A stretch of DNA of 64,000 bases from Gnetum montanum (lineage: Eukaryota > Streptophyta > Gnetopsida > Gnetales > Gnetaceae): the NCBI GenBank assembly GCA_015680685.1, contig MNCI01033639.1, positions 73,034 through 137,033 on the forward strand. The letters run 5' to 3'. The position numbers were made by a program, and so were the translations under genes. Below, one piece after another: positions 1 to 17,680 of this stretch (positions are counted from its first letter, which is position 1; each line of letters begins with the position of its first letter). The notes beneath the pieces were generated by a model. That model saw only the letters and a program-made list of their open reading frames with translations. It did not search any database and was not told the origin of the DNA.

Positions 1-970
1 TCTATAAAATAATTATTAGCACTTGTTGCTTTTTTAGAGTAGAAGACAATAATTTTTATTTTTTTATTATATAATAAGATTTTATTTTAATAAAATATAT
101 GAAATTTATGGATTAATGGGTAGTTGAAATGTTATTTTGACCCCAATCCATGTGTGTGTGTGTGTATGTATAATTTTAAAGGTTTTTTGTCATTGGGACC
201 ATATTGTAGTATTCTTAATAAACTTTTATCTACTTGTCACAGACATAATATATCCAAGACATCTCTTGGAAATTTATATTATAGAATAATCAACATAACT
301 GTAGCAAGAATATAACTATTTCATCATCAATTTATCAATTCATCAACATCATTCATCATTACTTACTCAATCTTGGAAGTTAAACAGTTAGAATTGGGGG
401 CATTCACTATTTTGATCATATCTCAGTCNCAGTTAGAATTGGGGGCATTCACTATTTTGATCATATCTCAGTCATTTTGCAACATTGTTAAATGATTCTA
501 GATTTATGAGAAAGTTAGAATAGATGGCTACATGCAAATAAAACTTTAGTTTAATATCTACTATAGTTTGGGAGAAATTAGCTCTATAATTTGATAGATT
601 TTTTGATTCCTAAATTTTTCCTAAAATGAATGAAGGTTAATTATTAGATTATTTCTCCCTCATTATAGAATGATTTGATGTGATATTAGATTTAGTTGAA
701 AGCTAATATCTATGTTAATTTCCAATTAAAATTTTAGCATAAGAAACTTAACAATGTTTTAGTTATCATTTCTCAAAGTTCCACTACCATAATTTCTCAA
801 AGAATTGAACATAACTTTAGATATCTTTTATAGCAATTCATTTTTACAAATTATAGAGAACTTTCTAAATTTCCAAAAAATACAAATTTTATTAGCTAAT
901 TCTTTGTAAAGTCAAGATAACCAAGCAATTATTTCACCTCCTAAAATTCTTTCACTTGGTAGCGAAGTGC
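1..970. other. AT-rich intergenic sequence with no supported gene
   Basis: I see no coding signal with recognisable protein similarity. The stretch holds a short TG microsatellite near 151-165 and a duplicated contig end around an N at 429. The 63-residue frame at 124-315 is low complexity and has no family features. From about 970 onward the decayed copia element begins. Confidence 0.5.
385..473. repeat. Identical 44-bp sequence on both sides of an N (assembly join)
   Basis: Positions 385-428 are repeated exactly at 430-473 with a single N at 429 between them. The same pattern occurs at 28967-29049 and 59249-59335. This is what overlapping contig ends look like when they are joined through a token N without being merged, so the second copy is probably not in the genome. 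Confidence 0.85.
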
Positions 971-1484
971 TAGGTTTACCTACAAAAATGAGTGGAAAAG
1001 ACATAGCTAGATGCTCCATCATCTTCTATGGCTCTCAAGATTTCAACCTATGAAAAACAATGATCTTCTTAAATATAATTATAGTTTGGAAATAGTTAAA
1101 ACATGTTTTGAATTCATTCATGATTTTGAAGATTTCATAAGCTTACAAATCAAAGAATATAAAATAAAGAAGAATAATAATAATTTGGCTCTCATGATAC
1201 TATTGGCTTGTATCTCATGATTTATTTCTGGAAAGTATAATCTTCATACTATTGCCAAAGAAATTTGGGATAATCTCCAATTAGAATACAAGGGAAGCTT
1301 CAAAAGCCAACAATTGTAATAACTAATCTATAAACAAAAATTCGATACCTTGAAAATTGAAAGAAATGAAAGTATCAAAGAATTTTTTATTAGAATGTAT
1401 GAAAAGTTATTAAAAATAGATGAATATAATTGTTGATATACCAATATGCAAAAGGTTCAAAAAGTTATTCAAGCTCTCTACATA

Positions 1485-2432
1485 TGATGAGTGGTTGAGT
1501 TACCTCTATGCCCAACCATACGAATCATGAAGCATTCACGCGTGGTTCAGTTAAATTCCATGGACTCTCTAATTTCCAGTGTACTACTCTTCTAGGAAGT
1601 GAACCTTATCTTAATGGTTCTTTGTTGTCTTCCCAATTACATTTGTGATGCACATGGTATGGTTAAGTGTAATCAAGGCATATGATTTTTATTGTTTTGT
1701 GTTTTATGTTCTTTGGTGCTTAAAGTAGAGAGATGAAGTAATTTAATAACTAATTTGATTTAACTAATTAACTAATCTCTAACTGGTCCTAACATAACCA
1801 TCGGGTTTCACTTTTCGTACATGTCCTAAACCCACATATCCATTGTTGGGTTACCAAGTGCTATGCTACTAGGCGCACACTAAGCAATAATGCTATTGGG
1901 ATTACCAAGCGAATACATGTTTATGCTCAAAGCGGTCATACTTATGTGTTTAATCTGTTTAGCTTAATTAATCAACTAATCGCTTGAAGTCTAATTTAGC
2001 TTAATTAATGACATGATTAATGAAAATAATAAATGCATAAATAAATCATTCATCTATTCTAAGTGCTACAAGGTTTAATCAAAAGACTTGTCTTTATTGT
2101 TGTACACATTGGTGTGGTTTAGGTACAACAGTGCTCGAATAAAGATCTATACACTTTCTGACTCTTGTTGCAAGCACTTAGAGAAATATTCTAACTTGCA
2201 AATGGAAAAACTGCAAGAGCTCTGCTACTACTATGGCTTCTTATCTCCATAAACATGATTATGATATTGTATTTATCGTTTTTGCTATAGGACTACATCG
2301 ACGAGGCCTCATAGATGTAGCAAATGCTATGTCAACGTGGCCCCATCGACAAGGCAACACCACATAAACAAGGCCCTGTTGATGAGGCTACATCAATGTG
2401 GGCCCATTGACACAACACTTTGATGCTCATCA
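1485..2432 (-). mobile_element. Solo LTR, Gypsy family A, inserted in the copia gag
   Basis: This 948-bp unit aligns by eye over its whole length with the LTR at 20810-21747. It starts TGATGAG and ends CATCA on the sense (-) strand. It is flanked by a perfect 5-bp duplication, ACATA, at 1480-1484 and 2433-2437, and it interrupts a copia gag frame that resumes on the other side. No internal retrotransposon sequence is present, so it is a solo LTR left by recombination between the two LTRs. Near its U3 end (about 2290-2420) it carries degenerate words of the type CATCGACGAGGCC. Confidence 0.88.
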
Positions 2433-3419
2433 ACATAGATCCAAGATTTTAGAGCATGATGGAAAACATTACTCTTTCAAAGAACTTTAATATGCTTAAT
2501 ATTAATGAATTGTTGCTCAAGTTAGATGCCTATAAATTATGAATAATAACAAGTAATTTAGTGAAGATGATCAAGCTTACATAACTAACCAAAGAGGAAG
2601 AGGTAGATAAGGAAGATTTAGAAGGACATGAAGATGCAATTATTAGAATAAAGATCAAGAATTAAATTCAAAAGAAAATGGTGTTCAAAATACACGAGGA
2701 AGAGAAAGAGGTTCAGCTAGAGGAAGAGGTAGGTGAAATCAATTTGAAGGACAAAGATAGGGTCAAGACTTAATACCATATTGGAGCTTTTATAAAAGAA
2801 AAGAACGTATCATTGACTAATTCTAGACAAAAATTAGTTTTAAAACAATACATGGATAGACTTCACAAATAGAATAAGATACTCCATCATCATCTCAAAT
2901 GGATACTCAAGAAGAAGAGCCAAGCAATTATGCAACCTTCAATTTAATTAAAGAAATAAAGTAAGATACTTGAATCATAGACACTCTTCAAAAAGTATCT
3001 TCTAAATTACAAAATAAATAACAATCTTAACAACATTAAAATTGGAAATGGAAAATACTTAGTCATAGAAGGAATAGAAGATTTTGTAGTTAAATTAAAC
3101 AGTGGATAAAATGTCACCATTTTCAATGTGTATTATGTTCCTAATCTTTCCAACCCTCTAATCTCTATTGGACAACTCTCTAATGGAGTAAATAGTATTA
3201 ATTTCAAAAGCAATTTTTGCATTGTCAACAAGCCTAAGATGAAGAAATTATAAAAATCAAAGCCTTGAATGTAACTATCTCAATAAAAAAGAAGACATAT
3301 AAGCAATCATACTACTCAAGAAAAGCATGTCCTCACAATAGAAGCCAATCAAATCCCAAGCAAAGATGAAGTTAAGAATAATGAGGACTTTAGCAAATCC
3401 AAGATTTAGCATGGAAGAC

Positions 3420-3467
3420 TTGGTCACACCTCCTATCATAAAATTAAAAGTCTAGAGGTGTGACCAA
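3420..3467. repeat. 13-bp perfect inverted repeat at the integrase deletion point of the copia element
   Basis: TTGGTCACACCTC at 3420-3432 is the exact reverse complement of 3455-3467. The 22-nt loop contains the word ATTAAAAGTCTAGA, which occurs again near 3489-3503. In a copia element this point should be followed by the integrase core; here RT-domain sequence starts almost at once. Confidence 0.8.
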
Positions 3468-4162
3468 CCAATATCAATGAAGCCATGAAATTAAAAGTCT
3501 AGAAAGAATTCATAGATAAAGTATACAATGTCATCCCAAAAAACAATACATAAGAATGAGTAGATAAAGTAAAACATAGAAAGGTTATTGATTGCAAGTG
3601 GTTGTCTAAAACAAACTACAATGAAAAAGAAGAAGTCACAAGATACAAAGCAAGACTTGTGGCAAGAGGATTCAAATAAAAGAAACACATTGACCATAAA
3701 GAAATATTTGCACTAGTGGCCAAATTTGAAACCATGAGGCTCATTCTCTCTATAGTAGTACATAAAGATCTAAAGGTTCAACAAATAGATGTCAACATAA
3801 CATTGTATGCAAACTCAACAAAGCTCTATATGGCCTAAAGCAAGCACCAATAGCCTAATTTTAGAGAATTAATGACTCTCTCACTAGAAAGAATTATCAT
3901 AAATGCATGTTCAAACCAACACTATATTTCAAGAAGGAAGAATGATTTCATCATCATGTCACTATATGTAGATGACATTATCTATATTACCATTAATAAA
4001 AAGCTAGCAGAATATTTTAAGAAGGGCATGAAAACTAAATTTGAAATAAAAGACCTTGGATAACTCAAATACTTTCTAGGAATTAAAGTGAACTAGGATA
4101 AGAAGGAAATGAAGATTCATCAAACCAAATTTGCAGAAAAAAAAAAAAAAAAAAAAAAAAAA

Positions 4163-5870
4163 CAAAAATTTAAAATATTTGTAGAGATAGATATAGAAGG
4201 AAATACCTCATGAATTTTTGAATTGAAATCTTTATGAAAAGACTTCTTCTTTTTATGTTACACTAGGTGAAATCCTTCTATGTTAGCACTTATATTGATA
4301 GTTCCTATTAAGAAATTCTTTTAACCAAAGAAAATTTTCTTTAGCTATAAAGAATTTAATAGCATCCTTAAATTTAATAGAATTAATAATAAATTAGGAA
4401 GGTGTTGAAGGAGGTTTCATTTGTGCTTGTTAAAAATTATCATTATTTTTCTTTTTAAAAAAAATGTTATAACTTTTCTTTATGATTTTTTTTATTAAGA
4501 AACAAATAAATTCAAATAACATGACCTTTGTGATAATAATAGTTACAACTTCCTCACAAATTATAGTATATAATTTTTAAAGAAAAACACTCATTACCTA
4601 CCTTGAGTTTTAATTTTGTCTTCATTTATTGTAAATTAATCTCTACAAAATAACATTTGCACTGTACACTATCTAATAATGTTTGTGACTATTTTAAGGA
4701 TAGTGCCAATACTACCAATAATTTTACTTTCAACACTTTGAAAAATAAGTGAAATGTTTTCTAATGTAATCCAATAAGAAATTTTGGAACTAGTTTAGTT
4801 ATATATTTTTTAAATATATTTATTATTTGGTTGAGAGAATATTTTATATTTTTCAAATTAATAAAATCTCAAGTTATTTTACTTAGAATTGATTTTCACA
4901 TTGAAAACAAAAATCAAAACCAATGTATATTATCTCAATCAAAATAATAATTCCATGAAAAAGTTATCTCTTAGCCAAGTATCATGATGATAACTATTTA
5001 TTTATGTTGACCCTCATCATTATGATAATAAAATTATTAAATTATTTTATCATGACTGAAGAAGATTCTCTTAGATGGGGTTGGTGGTTGGCCTCTCGGC
5101 CAAAATAATTAAAAGAAGTGGGATCAAACTTTAAGAGCCAAGTAATAAAAGTACTTGTGATGATTAGTAAAAATTTTAAGAGGCAAAGTTTTCTCAATCA
5201 TTTTAGAATTTGCAAGTTCAATAAGTAAAAAGGATTGAGAAATATAATTGACATGCAAAATACTAATTCCATAGCATTCAAGGACAACATAAATCACTAA
5301 TGTAAAACCTTTATTTTAGATAATAAAGCTAATAATTTACAAACATACATATTAAGAAATGATGTTTTATAAAGGTTCAAATAAATCATCATGTAAAATG
5401 AAATAAAAAGCTTTAGAATCTTTCACATTCTCTATAGCCTTAGAGACATTAATATTCTCTATCTTTAGATTATTCCTCATTAAAAAATTCTCTACAATAA
5501 TATCCTTGTTAGAAATCCTCCTGACAAAACTTTAAGCACTGGAATTGCAAAACTTCATGCTTATGAGTTTGTTTTCTTCAAATCTCCAATGCCTCTCAAT
5601 TGATATAATTTTGTCTATTGTATTATAGAATCATACCTTATTGGATGTCATTTTGTTCATTATATTATTAATGGAAGTACGTATAGTGTCATGTAATTTA
5701 ATTTCAATCCTCCCTAACCCACAATAAAGTGTAAACTACAAATAATAGATGGCTCAAGTGACTAGATCTTTGTTTTGGGGAGACCCAAAACATTTTTTAA
5801 TAATATTTACCATCAAGACATTTAGTTAAATTAAAACTTTATAGGGGAATGTTGGAATTTGAAATAATTC
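4163..5870. other. AT-rich unassigned sequence
   Basis: I see no recognisable protein domain, LTR end or structured RNA on either strand. Frames are short and interrupted. It may be old retroelement sequence, but nothing in it supports a class. Confidence 0.4.
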
Positions 5871-5874
5871 AAAC

Positions 5875-6092
5875 ATAGGTACACCCCAAGATTTATAAAA
5901 GTTTATAACTGAGTACTACCTAGTAGAATTGAACCTATGACCTAAGGTTACTGAGGTAAGGCTTGTACTACTGGCATAATACCTCATTGTTAAATTAGAA
6001 CTTTATAACTCAATATCACCCATTAATATTGAACCTATAGCTTGGAATTACCAAGTTAAGAATCTTACCTCTAGGTTAATACCTCATTGTTA
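5875..6092 (-). repeat. Two tandem copies of a tRNA-derived SINE-like unit
   Basis: On the - strand each copy begins with a tRNA-like head (GAGGTATTA followed by an A-box-like stretch). About 50 bp further on is a B-box-like CATAGGTTCAAT, then a tail resembling GAGTTATAAA. The heads sit 100 bp apart (6081-6090 and 5981-5990 are identical in plus orientation). The same head and B box recur at 33631 (+) and 37692 (-). The A and B boxes are degenerate, so this is a SINE or tRNA-related repeat and not a tRNA gene. Confidence 0.55.
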
Positions 6093-6370
6093 TTAGATTA
6101 CATCATTGTTTTATTAGATAATACTTATTCTAAAGTCTCATGTTAGATATATGTTTTAGGGTGAGTGAATTTGACAATGGTTTTTGGCAATATTTTCCTA
6201 TAAATTAAGGGTAAAATTAAAATTTTCAAGTTTTTTCCTACTATATACTATATATTAGGTCAAGTATGGCTAGTATATAGGATACCTACTATATACTATA
6301 TATTATTTGGAGAGTATTATTACTTGAATGTATATAATAAATATTTACCTTAGTGTTTCTAATGTTTGTA

Positions 6371-6755
6371 ATGTATTATTGGGTGCTGGACCTAATGTGT
6401 AGTATATTGTTGCTTGGATACACATAATTTTTCAAATGCAGCAAATCATAAACCATTGTTATTTTCTTGCTATTTTCCATGTATGCTCCTTTCCATCTAC
6501 CATAAGTCTTGGATGAACTAAACTTAATAGTTTTTTGTGTATTGTTGGGTGTTGAACCTAATTTGTAGTGTATTATTGTTTGCATACACATCGATTTTTC
6601 GAAGCTAGTAAACTATAAACCACTACTAATTTCCTTCAACCATAAAAATTTTAACACATCATTACTATTTTCCAATATACCATTGCTACTTTCCATTTAC
6701 TGTAAGTCTTAGGTGAATTAAACTGAATGGTTTTTTGTATTGTATTTTGCATCAA
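6371..6755. repeat. Imperfect tandem repeat, about 165-200 bp unit, roughly two copies
   Basis: The segment with GTATTATTGGGTGCTGGACC at about 6371 recurs at about 6537. The segment around TAAGTCTTGGATGAACTAAA at about 6503 recurs at about 6702. Spacing is about 166 bp for one marker and about 199 bp for the other, so the second unit carries an insertion. It is preceded by a palindromic ACTATATACTATATATTA array at 6238-6304. No coding potential is seen. Confidence 0.6.
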
Positions 6756-6849
6756 GAGTGTTGGGGCATTTGGGAAATAAGTTTTATCCATTCCTAACTT
6801 TGGGTGACTATTGCCTAGGCAATATAGGATGTAATATAACAAGCATGAC

Positions 6850-7900
6850 TATCTAAAATCATAGAGCAATATAGAACTCTAAATCAAGCTACTTTATAAC
6901 CTTAACTATAACGACATTGTGATGGGGAAGCATTGCTTAGCACCATGTAGGAGTCCCAAAGTAGCCAAATGTTCTAGAGCAGACTCAAAGTAGACTATAC
7001 CTTAATATCCTCAAGAACCTACGAGCATAAGAACATAGCTCACATGCTTCAAGGTTAGTTCAAGAGCACCTTTATAATCATATAAGCGACCCAAACCAAT
7101 GCAATATACACTGCATACTCAAGAGCACTAACGTACACATGAGACATCAATCCCTTAAGAGAGGTAAGATATGTTTGTACTTTAACACTTCTAGCCCTAA
7201 GCCCCACTCCTTAGAGAAGGGCAATGACTTAAGCATCAAAGCCATGTTCTTGAGTAAGCCTACATATCCTTATGACTCAACACACAAGGAATCAGGGCCA
7301 TGTAGTTCTTTAGTGATGGTTAAGATAGCATAGAACTTGTAATGATCTCCACACTCCTTCCACCAACCCCTCTTCCAAAAGGAAAACAACCTTCGATCCA
7401 CCAACAAAGAATATTTTTTGACATTAATAATGAGGTTCTGTACACTAGAAGTTGCAACTTTTTATGCTTCACACTTGTTAGACTTTTGGGTTTGGCTTTA
7501 TATAAATAAAATCCCACGTTACATATAAGAATAATTTCTTAGAGTTCTATGAGATTTGAAAAAAAATTGATTTAAAATGAATTGAACTCAATATTTGGTT
7601 TATGAGATGGAAGAAAATTAATTGAAATTTAAAAATTAAAAATTGGCAAATTTTCCAAAATTCGTTGACGGCCCTTCAAACTCCGAGTGGACTTTTAGGG
7701 GGTTCTTAAGGTGAGCTACAAGCTGGAGAAGAAAAATTAAAACCAAAACCTTAACAGAGCCCAATGTTGCAAGATGACCCCCTGTAACAAGACATAACGC
7801 ACCCCGGGAGACCAATACAACTAACTCAAATAGAAACCATTTAAAAAAAGGTAATATTATTGATAAAGCCTAGTTCTCGACATTGAAGTTGAATATAAAT
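6850..7900. other. Unassigned intergenic sequence upstream of the reductase gene
   Basis: Short frames on both strands (for example 7139-7333 and 7320-7517) show no domain. No LTR or tRNA-like element is obvious. The last 150 bp form the upstream region of the reductase gene. Confidence 0.4.
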
Positions 7901-7928
7901 GTTACTGAGGAATTGGTCATGCTAGTTC

Positions 7929-7934
7929 CACGTG
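7929..7934 (+). promoter_or_regulatory. G-box (CACGTG) upstream of the reductase gene
   Basis: A perfect CACGTG palindrome lies 105 bp upstream of the proposed start codon, and a CCAAT word lies near 7988. G-boxes are bound by bZIP and bHLH factors in plants and are common in promoters of light-regulated plastid-protein genes. Its role here is inferred from position only; no clear TATA box is seen between it and the ATG. Confidence 0.45.
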
Positions 7935-8038
7935 GGAATATTACAAATACGTCGGCCATGGTACGGACTCATGCTCGATTGCAATTGGCCAATGGATAAG
8001 GTTCGGTGCTCTGGTGATGGTAGCTTCCTGAGCCATGC

Positions 8039-13438
<5,400 letters not shown>

Positions 13439-13577
13439 GTCAGCAAGATCAAAGATAGTGTCCCCATTTTGGCAACGTTCTGAACTTCTGATGGTAGTGT
13501 TTAACCAATTTTTGTAACCCTGTTTCACATAATAGAGTAGGGATCATCTTTGATCACAATTATTTTCCTAAATTTTT

Positions 13578-14012
13578 CTGAAACTGAAACTAAAACTTTA
13601 TTTCGTAGATCCTTTGGATCTATTAGACAGTAGAAATATACATACTATGAGTTTTGAAAACATCATTAAAAAAATTACCAACTATTCTTGGTAACATATG
13701 GAACAAATCAACCAAATTTTATGATTGTAATATTCCTTCTATGTCTAATGTGTGCCAATGCAGGACATTGCATGAAAATATGGTATTCATCTTCAATGGT
13801 ATTTGTATTGCCTAGTGAGCATAGTCATTCTTCATGAGGAATTTTGTGCATTTACTTATTTTGACTCTCAAGTCTCAATCTCATTCATGCTTTGCTAATT
13901 GTGCATTGGTGAGGGATAGTAGAAGATAAATAATTTGCCTTTGAATTAAGACCTACAATGGTTTTTGTCTTCTACATTTTCTCAGAGTTTTTGATATCTT
14001 GTTTGTTTTACG
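13578..14012 (+). repeat. Downstream copy of the intron 5 segment (copy 2)
   Basis: It is collinear with 11930-12380 and begins about 140 bp after the reductase stop codon. The insertion of about 30 bp near 13760 relative to copy 1 contains TGTGCCAATGCAGGACATTG. It has no coding capacity. It is either a local duplication or two insertions of one non-coding repeat. Confidence 0.7.
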
Positions 14013-15200
14013 AAATTGTGAACTTGGTTAGTATCAAAATAGAGAATGTACTTTTGAATATTCTATTTGTTAAGCCATAGAATTTTCTCAAGAGGTCATC
14101 CTTTATTCTAGGTTTCCATTATTACTTTTTTTTTTGGAATTTTTATCTAATGAAGATGCAGAAAGATAATAAGTATGGGCTATAAACTAACAAATAGCTT
14201 GGACCTTTAACAACATCATCTTTGCTTCAAGAAGAAACATAGCAACATATCATATTGTGTCTATTTCAACATATTATCATATTATGTCTATATCAGCATA
14301 CTATTCATACTATCATATTGTGCTTTGTCTCTTTCAGTTTAAATTCATCAAGCAAAAAAAAAAAAAAAAAAAAAAAAGCTTTTGAATTTCTTCTATTTGT
14401 TTTTAATATTTATTTGACAAAGCAAAATCTCCTACAACACACCCATAAAACAATGACATGATAAAGTTATTTTTGGATATCCTAGGTTAGACTAGAATGC
14501 TTTTTAAAACAAATAAAGCTTTCATACCACTTGCAACTTTTTGGGTACTACATTGATCCCATTTGTAATTGTAGGAGCATTCCAAGCCAAGCTATTTGTA
14601 AAAGGAAATTAGGTTCACATGTTTATGTTTGTTAGTGAATTGTACATTTTATTTTGAATTGCCACAAATCATAATTTTTGTTTTTTAGACATGAACTTTC
14701 ATTCTTGAATGCTGAAAAAAGTTATTAAGAGTTTTTTTTTTAAAAGTAAGGTAAACCTAGATCCATAATGGCCAAGGTACATCTAACATAAACAAAAACA
14801 AGCATTTCAACTTCGGACACCAGAGATCTTTATTAACAAAGGGCTTGTAATTGAGCTTTCAAGCATTTATACTTTAAAAAAATTGGTTTTCACTGCAAAC
14901 TACTTTTTTTGCCTGTTGAAACCAACATAGACAACCTTCTAACAACCAAACTAAATTTTTATTTCATGATTAAGTAGATATAATAATTTCATGACAATAT
15001 TCACAATAACATATCATTACTTCTACATAAAATTACAATAAAGAGGGCCTTTATGATTTTCACATCCTAGATTGCTATTTTATATAGACTAATCAGAGAG
15101 CTAGTCATGATAGAGTTTTTTATAAGTTGGACAAGTTTTTATCTTTCATGTCATGAACTAAACTTTTTTACTAGTTACAGTTCAAAGGTTACCTTGTATT
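14013..15200. other. Unassigned intergenic sequence with a 24-nt A-run
   Basis: A simple CATATCATATTGTG-like array covers about 14250-14325 and an A-run covers 14354-14377. The combination could mark the 3' end of a retroposon, but no coding remnant was found next to it. The rest is AT-rich and featureless. Confidence 0.35.
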
Positions 15201-17200
15201 GTTTCTAATCATTGGTCTTTTGGAGCATGAGGTAGAGGGTTCCAGTGCCCTTCTTATTTCTCTTTGGGATGAAGCACCAATTAAAATCCTTAGCAATTAG
15301 AAAGGGACTTGACATATTTTGGAAAAATAAAGGATATTGTTGCTAGAAAGGACCATGATCATGAGCTTTTGGTAGGCCATACACATACCAGAATCCACTA
15401 GGGAGTTCCTACAATGCACATAGTTATGGAGTGAAAGGAAGACCATGAAACAGATACAAAAAATGTTTGTCTTCAAATAATTCATAAGCCTCAAGATTTG
15501 CCAACAAGTGAAGAACAAAAACCATATATAAGAAAGAGCTTCTAGATAAAAGCCACTCTCAATGTTATATAGTTTTGTCTCTTCAAAACAGAAAAAATCC
15601 AAATTTTCAGAAAATTACCAAAATCTGATGGTTTCTTGATGAGAGGAGGTGAGAACCCCTCACATTTTAGGTGATAATCTCTATGTAGAATTGGAAGATG
15701 AGACTCCATGCCATTTTTGCAATACTTCAAGACATTTGAGTGTGACTTGCAAATGTTTTTTAGATTTCAATTGATGGGGCTTTTGTCCAATATTGGTAGT
15801 TTGTTGCTTGGAAGACTCTGGCTTATACAAAATAACTTGTTGTACATTTAGATTAGGGGCTGTCATTTGAGCTAGTGCTTCTTGAGGGGAATAGACTTCA
15901 AGTGACTTTGAAGTTAATAGCTCTAGATGTGTTTCCTTGGCCCCATTCAAAACTTCTTGTATCAAAGCAATGGTAGATTGAAGTGAAGTAGGAGATGAAG
16001 TTGTCAAGGGTTTAGATATGTTCTTTTTATCTTTTCATACCTTTGGTTCATAAAATGTTTGATTTGTCAGAATTTGCACATATTTCACTCCATTCCACCA
16101 AAAAGAAATTGATAAAAAACTAGAGGGTTTTATAAACATACAAATCTTTCAGTTACAACTTCGATAACCCTCTTTTTTCGAAAAAGAACCAAATCCCACA
16201 ACTTCAAAAAACACCTCAAAACAAAAAGATTCTAAAGACCAAAATCCAAATTAAGGATCAAAACCTAATGAGAAGCAAAACCCATAAAATTTTGTTTATT
16301 CGAATGAAAGCATCCAGGACAAAAAAAAAAAACATTCATTAATCTTAAAATAATCAATCTCCATCAAAATATGTGAACATGTAGAAGCAGAAAAACAATT
16401 GAAAAGCCAAATATTTTTAGTAAGTTGAAATTTTTTTACCTAAGCCTTCCATATTCAGATCATTCATTGGACTTGAAAGAATGGTATTTTTGTATCTATT
16501 CATCCTACAAAAGCTCTATCTAGTAGAATATTTATTTGATTACATATTTTTCAATTCTGTTTGCCTTGATTCACTTGCCAAAAGTTTTCATTAGTTTTAT
16601 CTTCATCCTCTAAATTGCAATCATAGAGTAAGAGTCACAAGACTACTTCCAGTTGTAATTGCAAAATGAGTTAGTTTTTTATGCATCCACTCTTCAAGTT
16701 CATCAATAAAAAAAACCAAATAAAATAAGAGAAATAGGACAACCTTGTTTAACACTAATACAATTATTGAATAATTTTTTTTTTACAAGTGCTATATAAC
16801 TTGTTTTGAATGATAGAATCATATGTTTTAGAAAAATCTAGATAAAATTTTTCTTATGTAGACCTTTCGCTTTATCAATAAGTTTATTTTGAAGAGATGA
16901 GATGATCTATATTAGAATGCTATGACATGAATCTTGCTTGGGAAATTATATGTATGTGATTTTCTTTAGCCTATCTTCTAAACTCTGATTTTAGGATAGT
17001 GCCTAGAAGATTGACAAAAATATTGTTGATTACAATCAAGTATATAATTATTTAAATCTTTTTTGTCTAATTTTTAAAAGAACTTAATTGTTTAATTAAT
17101 GCACCATTCCTTTTCTAAGCACACTTGCATAGCCAAGTTTAACATTTTTTAGATGGCATTTCATAGTAATGGCCTTTCCTATTTAAGTATTTTTTTTTCA
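15200..17200 (-). mobile_element. Decayed LINE: reverse transcriptase remnant and a possibly associated frame
   Basis: On the - strand near 16600-16830 the frame reads a valine-lysine-glutamine-glycine-cysteine stretch (SVKQGCPISLILFGFFIDEL), the RT block that follows the active-site region in LINEs. Upstream on the same strand (16850-17050) are weakly readable pieces of the earlier RT blocks. Frames at 15681-16007 and 15297-15602 (-) lie downstream in the same orientation but carry no motif I can assign. Stops and frameshifts are abundant. Element ends and target-site duplications were not found. Confidence 0.6.
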
Positions 17201-17680
17201 TATAAGTTATTTACATCAGTAGCTTTTCCTAATGCTACTTTTTTTACTCCTAAATATACGCAAGTGATTTGTATTGTATTGTTTTGTTTAAATAAAATAG
17301 TATTATGGGTGCATGAAATATTAAATAAATCAATATGCAATTGGAACGATGATATCCTTTAATAAAATAATAATATGGTCTCCTTTTGAAAAGATAAAAG
17401 GGTAACTTTTTCCAATTGAGGATTTTATTTTAATCAAGTTAGCTTTTCTAATCCCACTTTCACTACCAAATTTTTCTTAATGTTCTCATATAGGTAAATG
17501 GTCAATAAGAGTCAGTGAATGATGTATCCTCTTCTCAATTCAAATATTCAAAAGTAGCTTCTTGGTACTATGGAATTTGCTTTATTGTCAATACAAAAGG
17601 TAACTTTTGGATAACAAAGTAACTTGATTATATAAAATGCATATAAAATTAAGGTAAAAGGAAGTTGGAGCATAGGTAAT

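Larger units (their letters stand above)
970..4162 (+). mobile_element. Decayed Ty1/copia retrotransposon: gag, pre-integrase and reverse transcriptase remnants
   Basis: Plus-strand frames, broken by many stops, give copia domains in the right order. A UBN2-type gag remnant covers about 1000-1480 and continues after the inserted LTR at 2440. An Arg/Gly/Glu-rich nucleic-acid-binding tail lies near 2590-2760. A GAG-pre-integrase motif (HGRLGHTSYHKIKSL) sits near 3408-3452. A reverse transcriptase domain follows at about 3490-4130, with the KARLVARGF block near 3645 and the YVDDIIY catalytic motif near 3965-3985. The integrase core expected between pre-integrase and RT is missing. A 26-nt A-run at 4137-4162 follows the RT. 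Neither LTR of the element itself was found. Stops are spread throughout, so it is not functional. Confidence 0.8.

Noticed and set aside
15681-16007. 108-residue - strand frame as a host gene
   Set aside because: No domain, no splice support, and it lies in line with a LINE remnant on the same strand, so it is listed only as part of that element.
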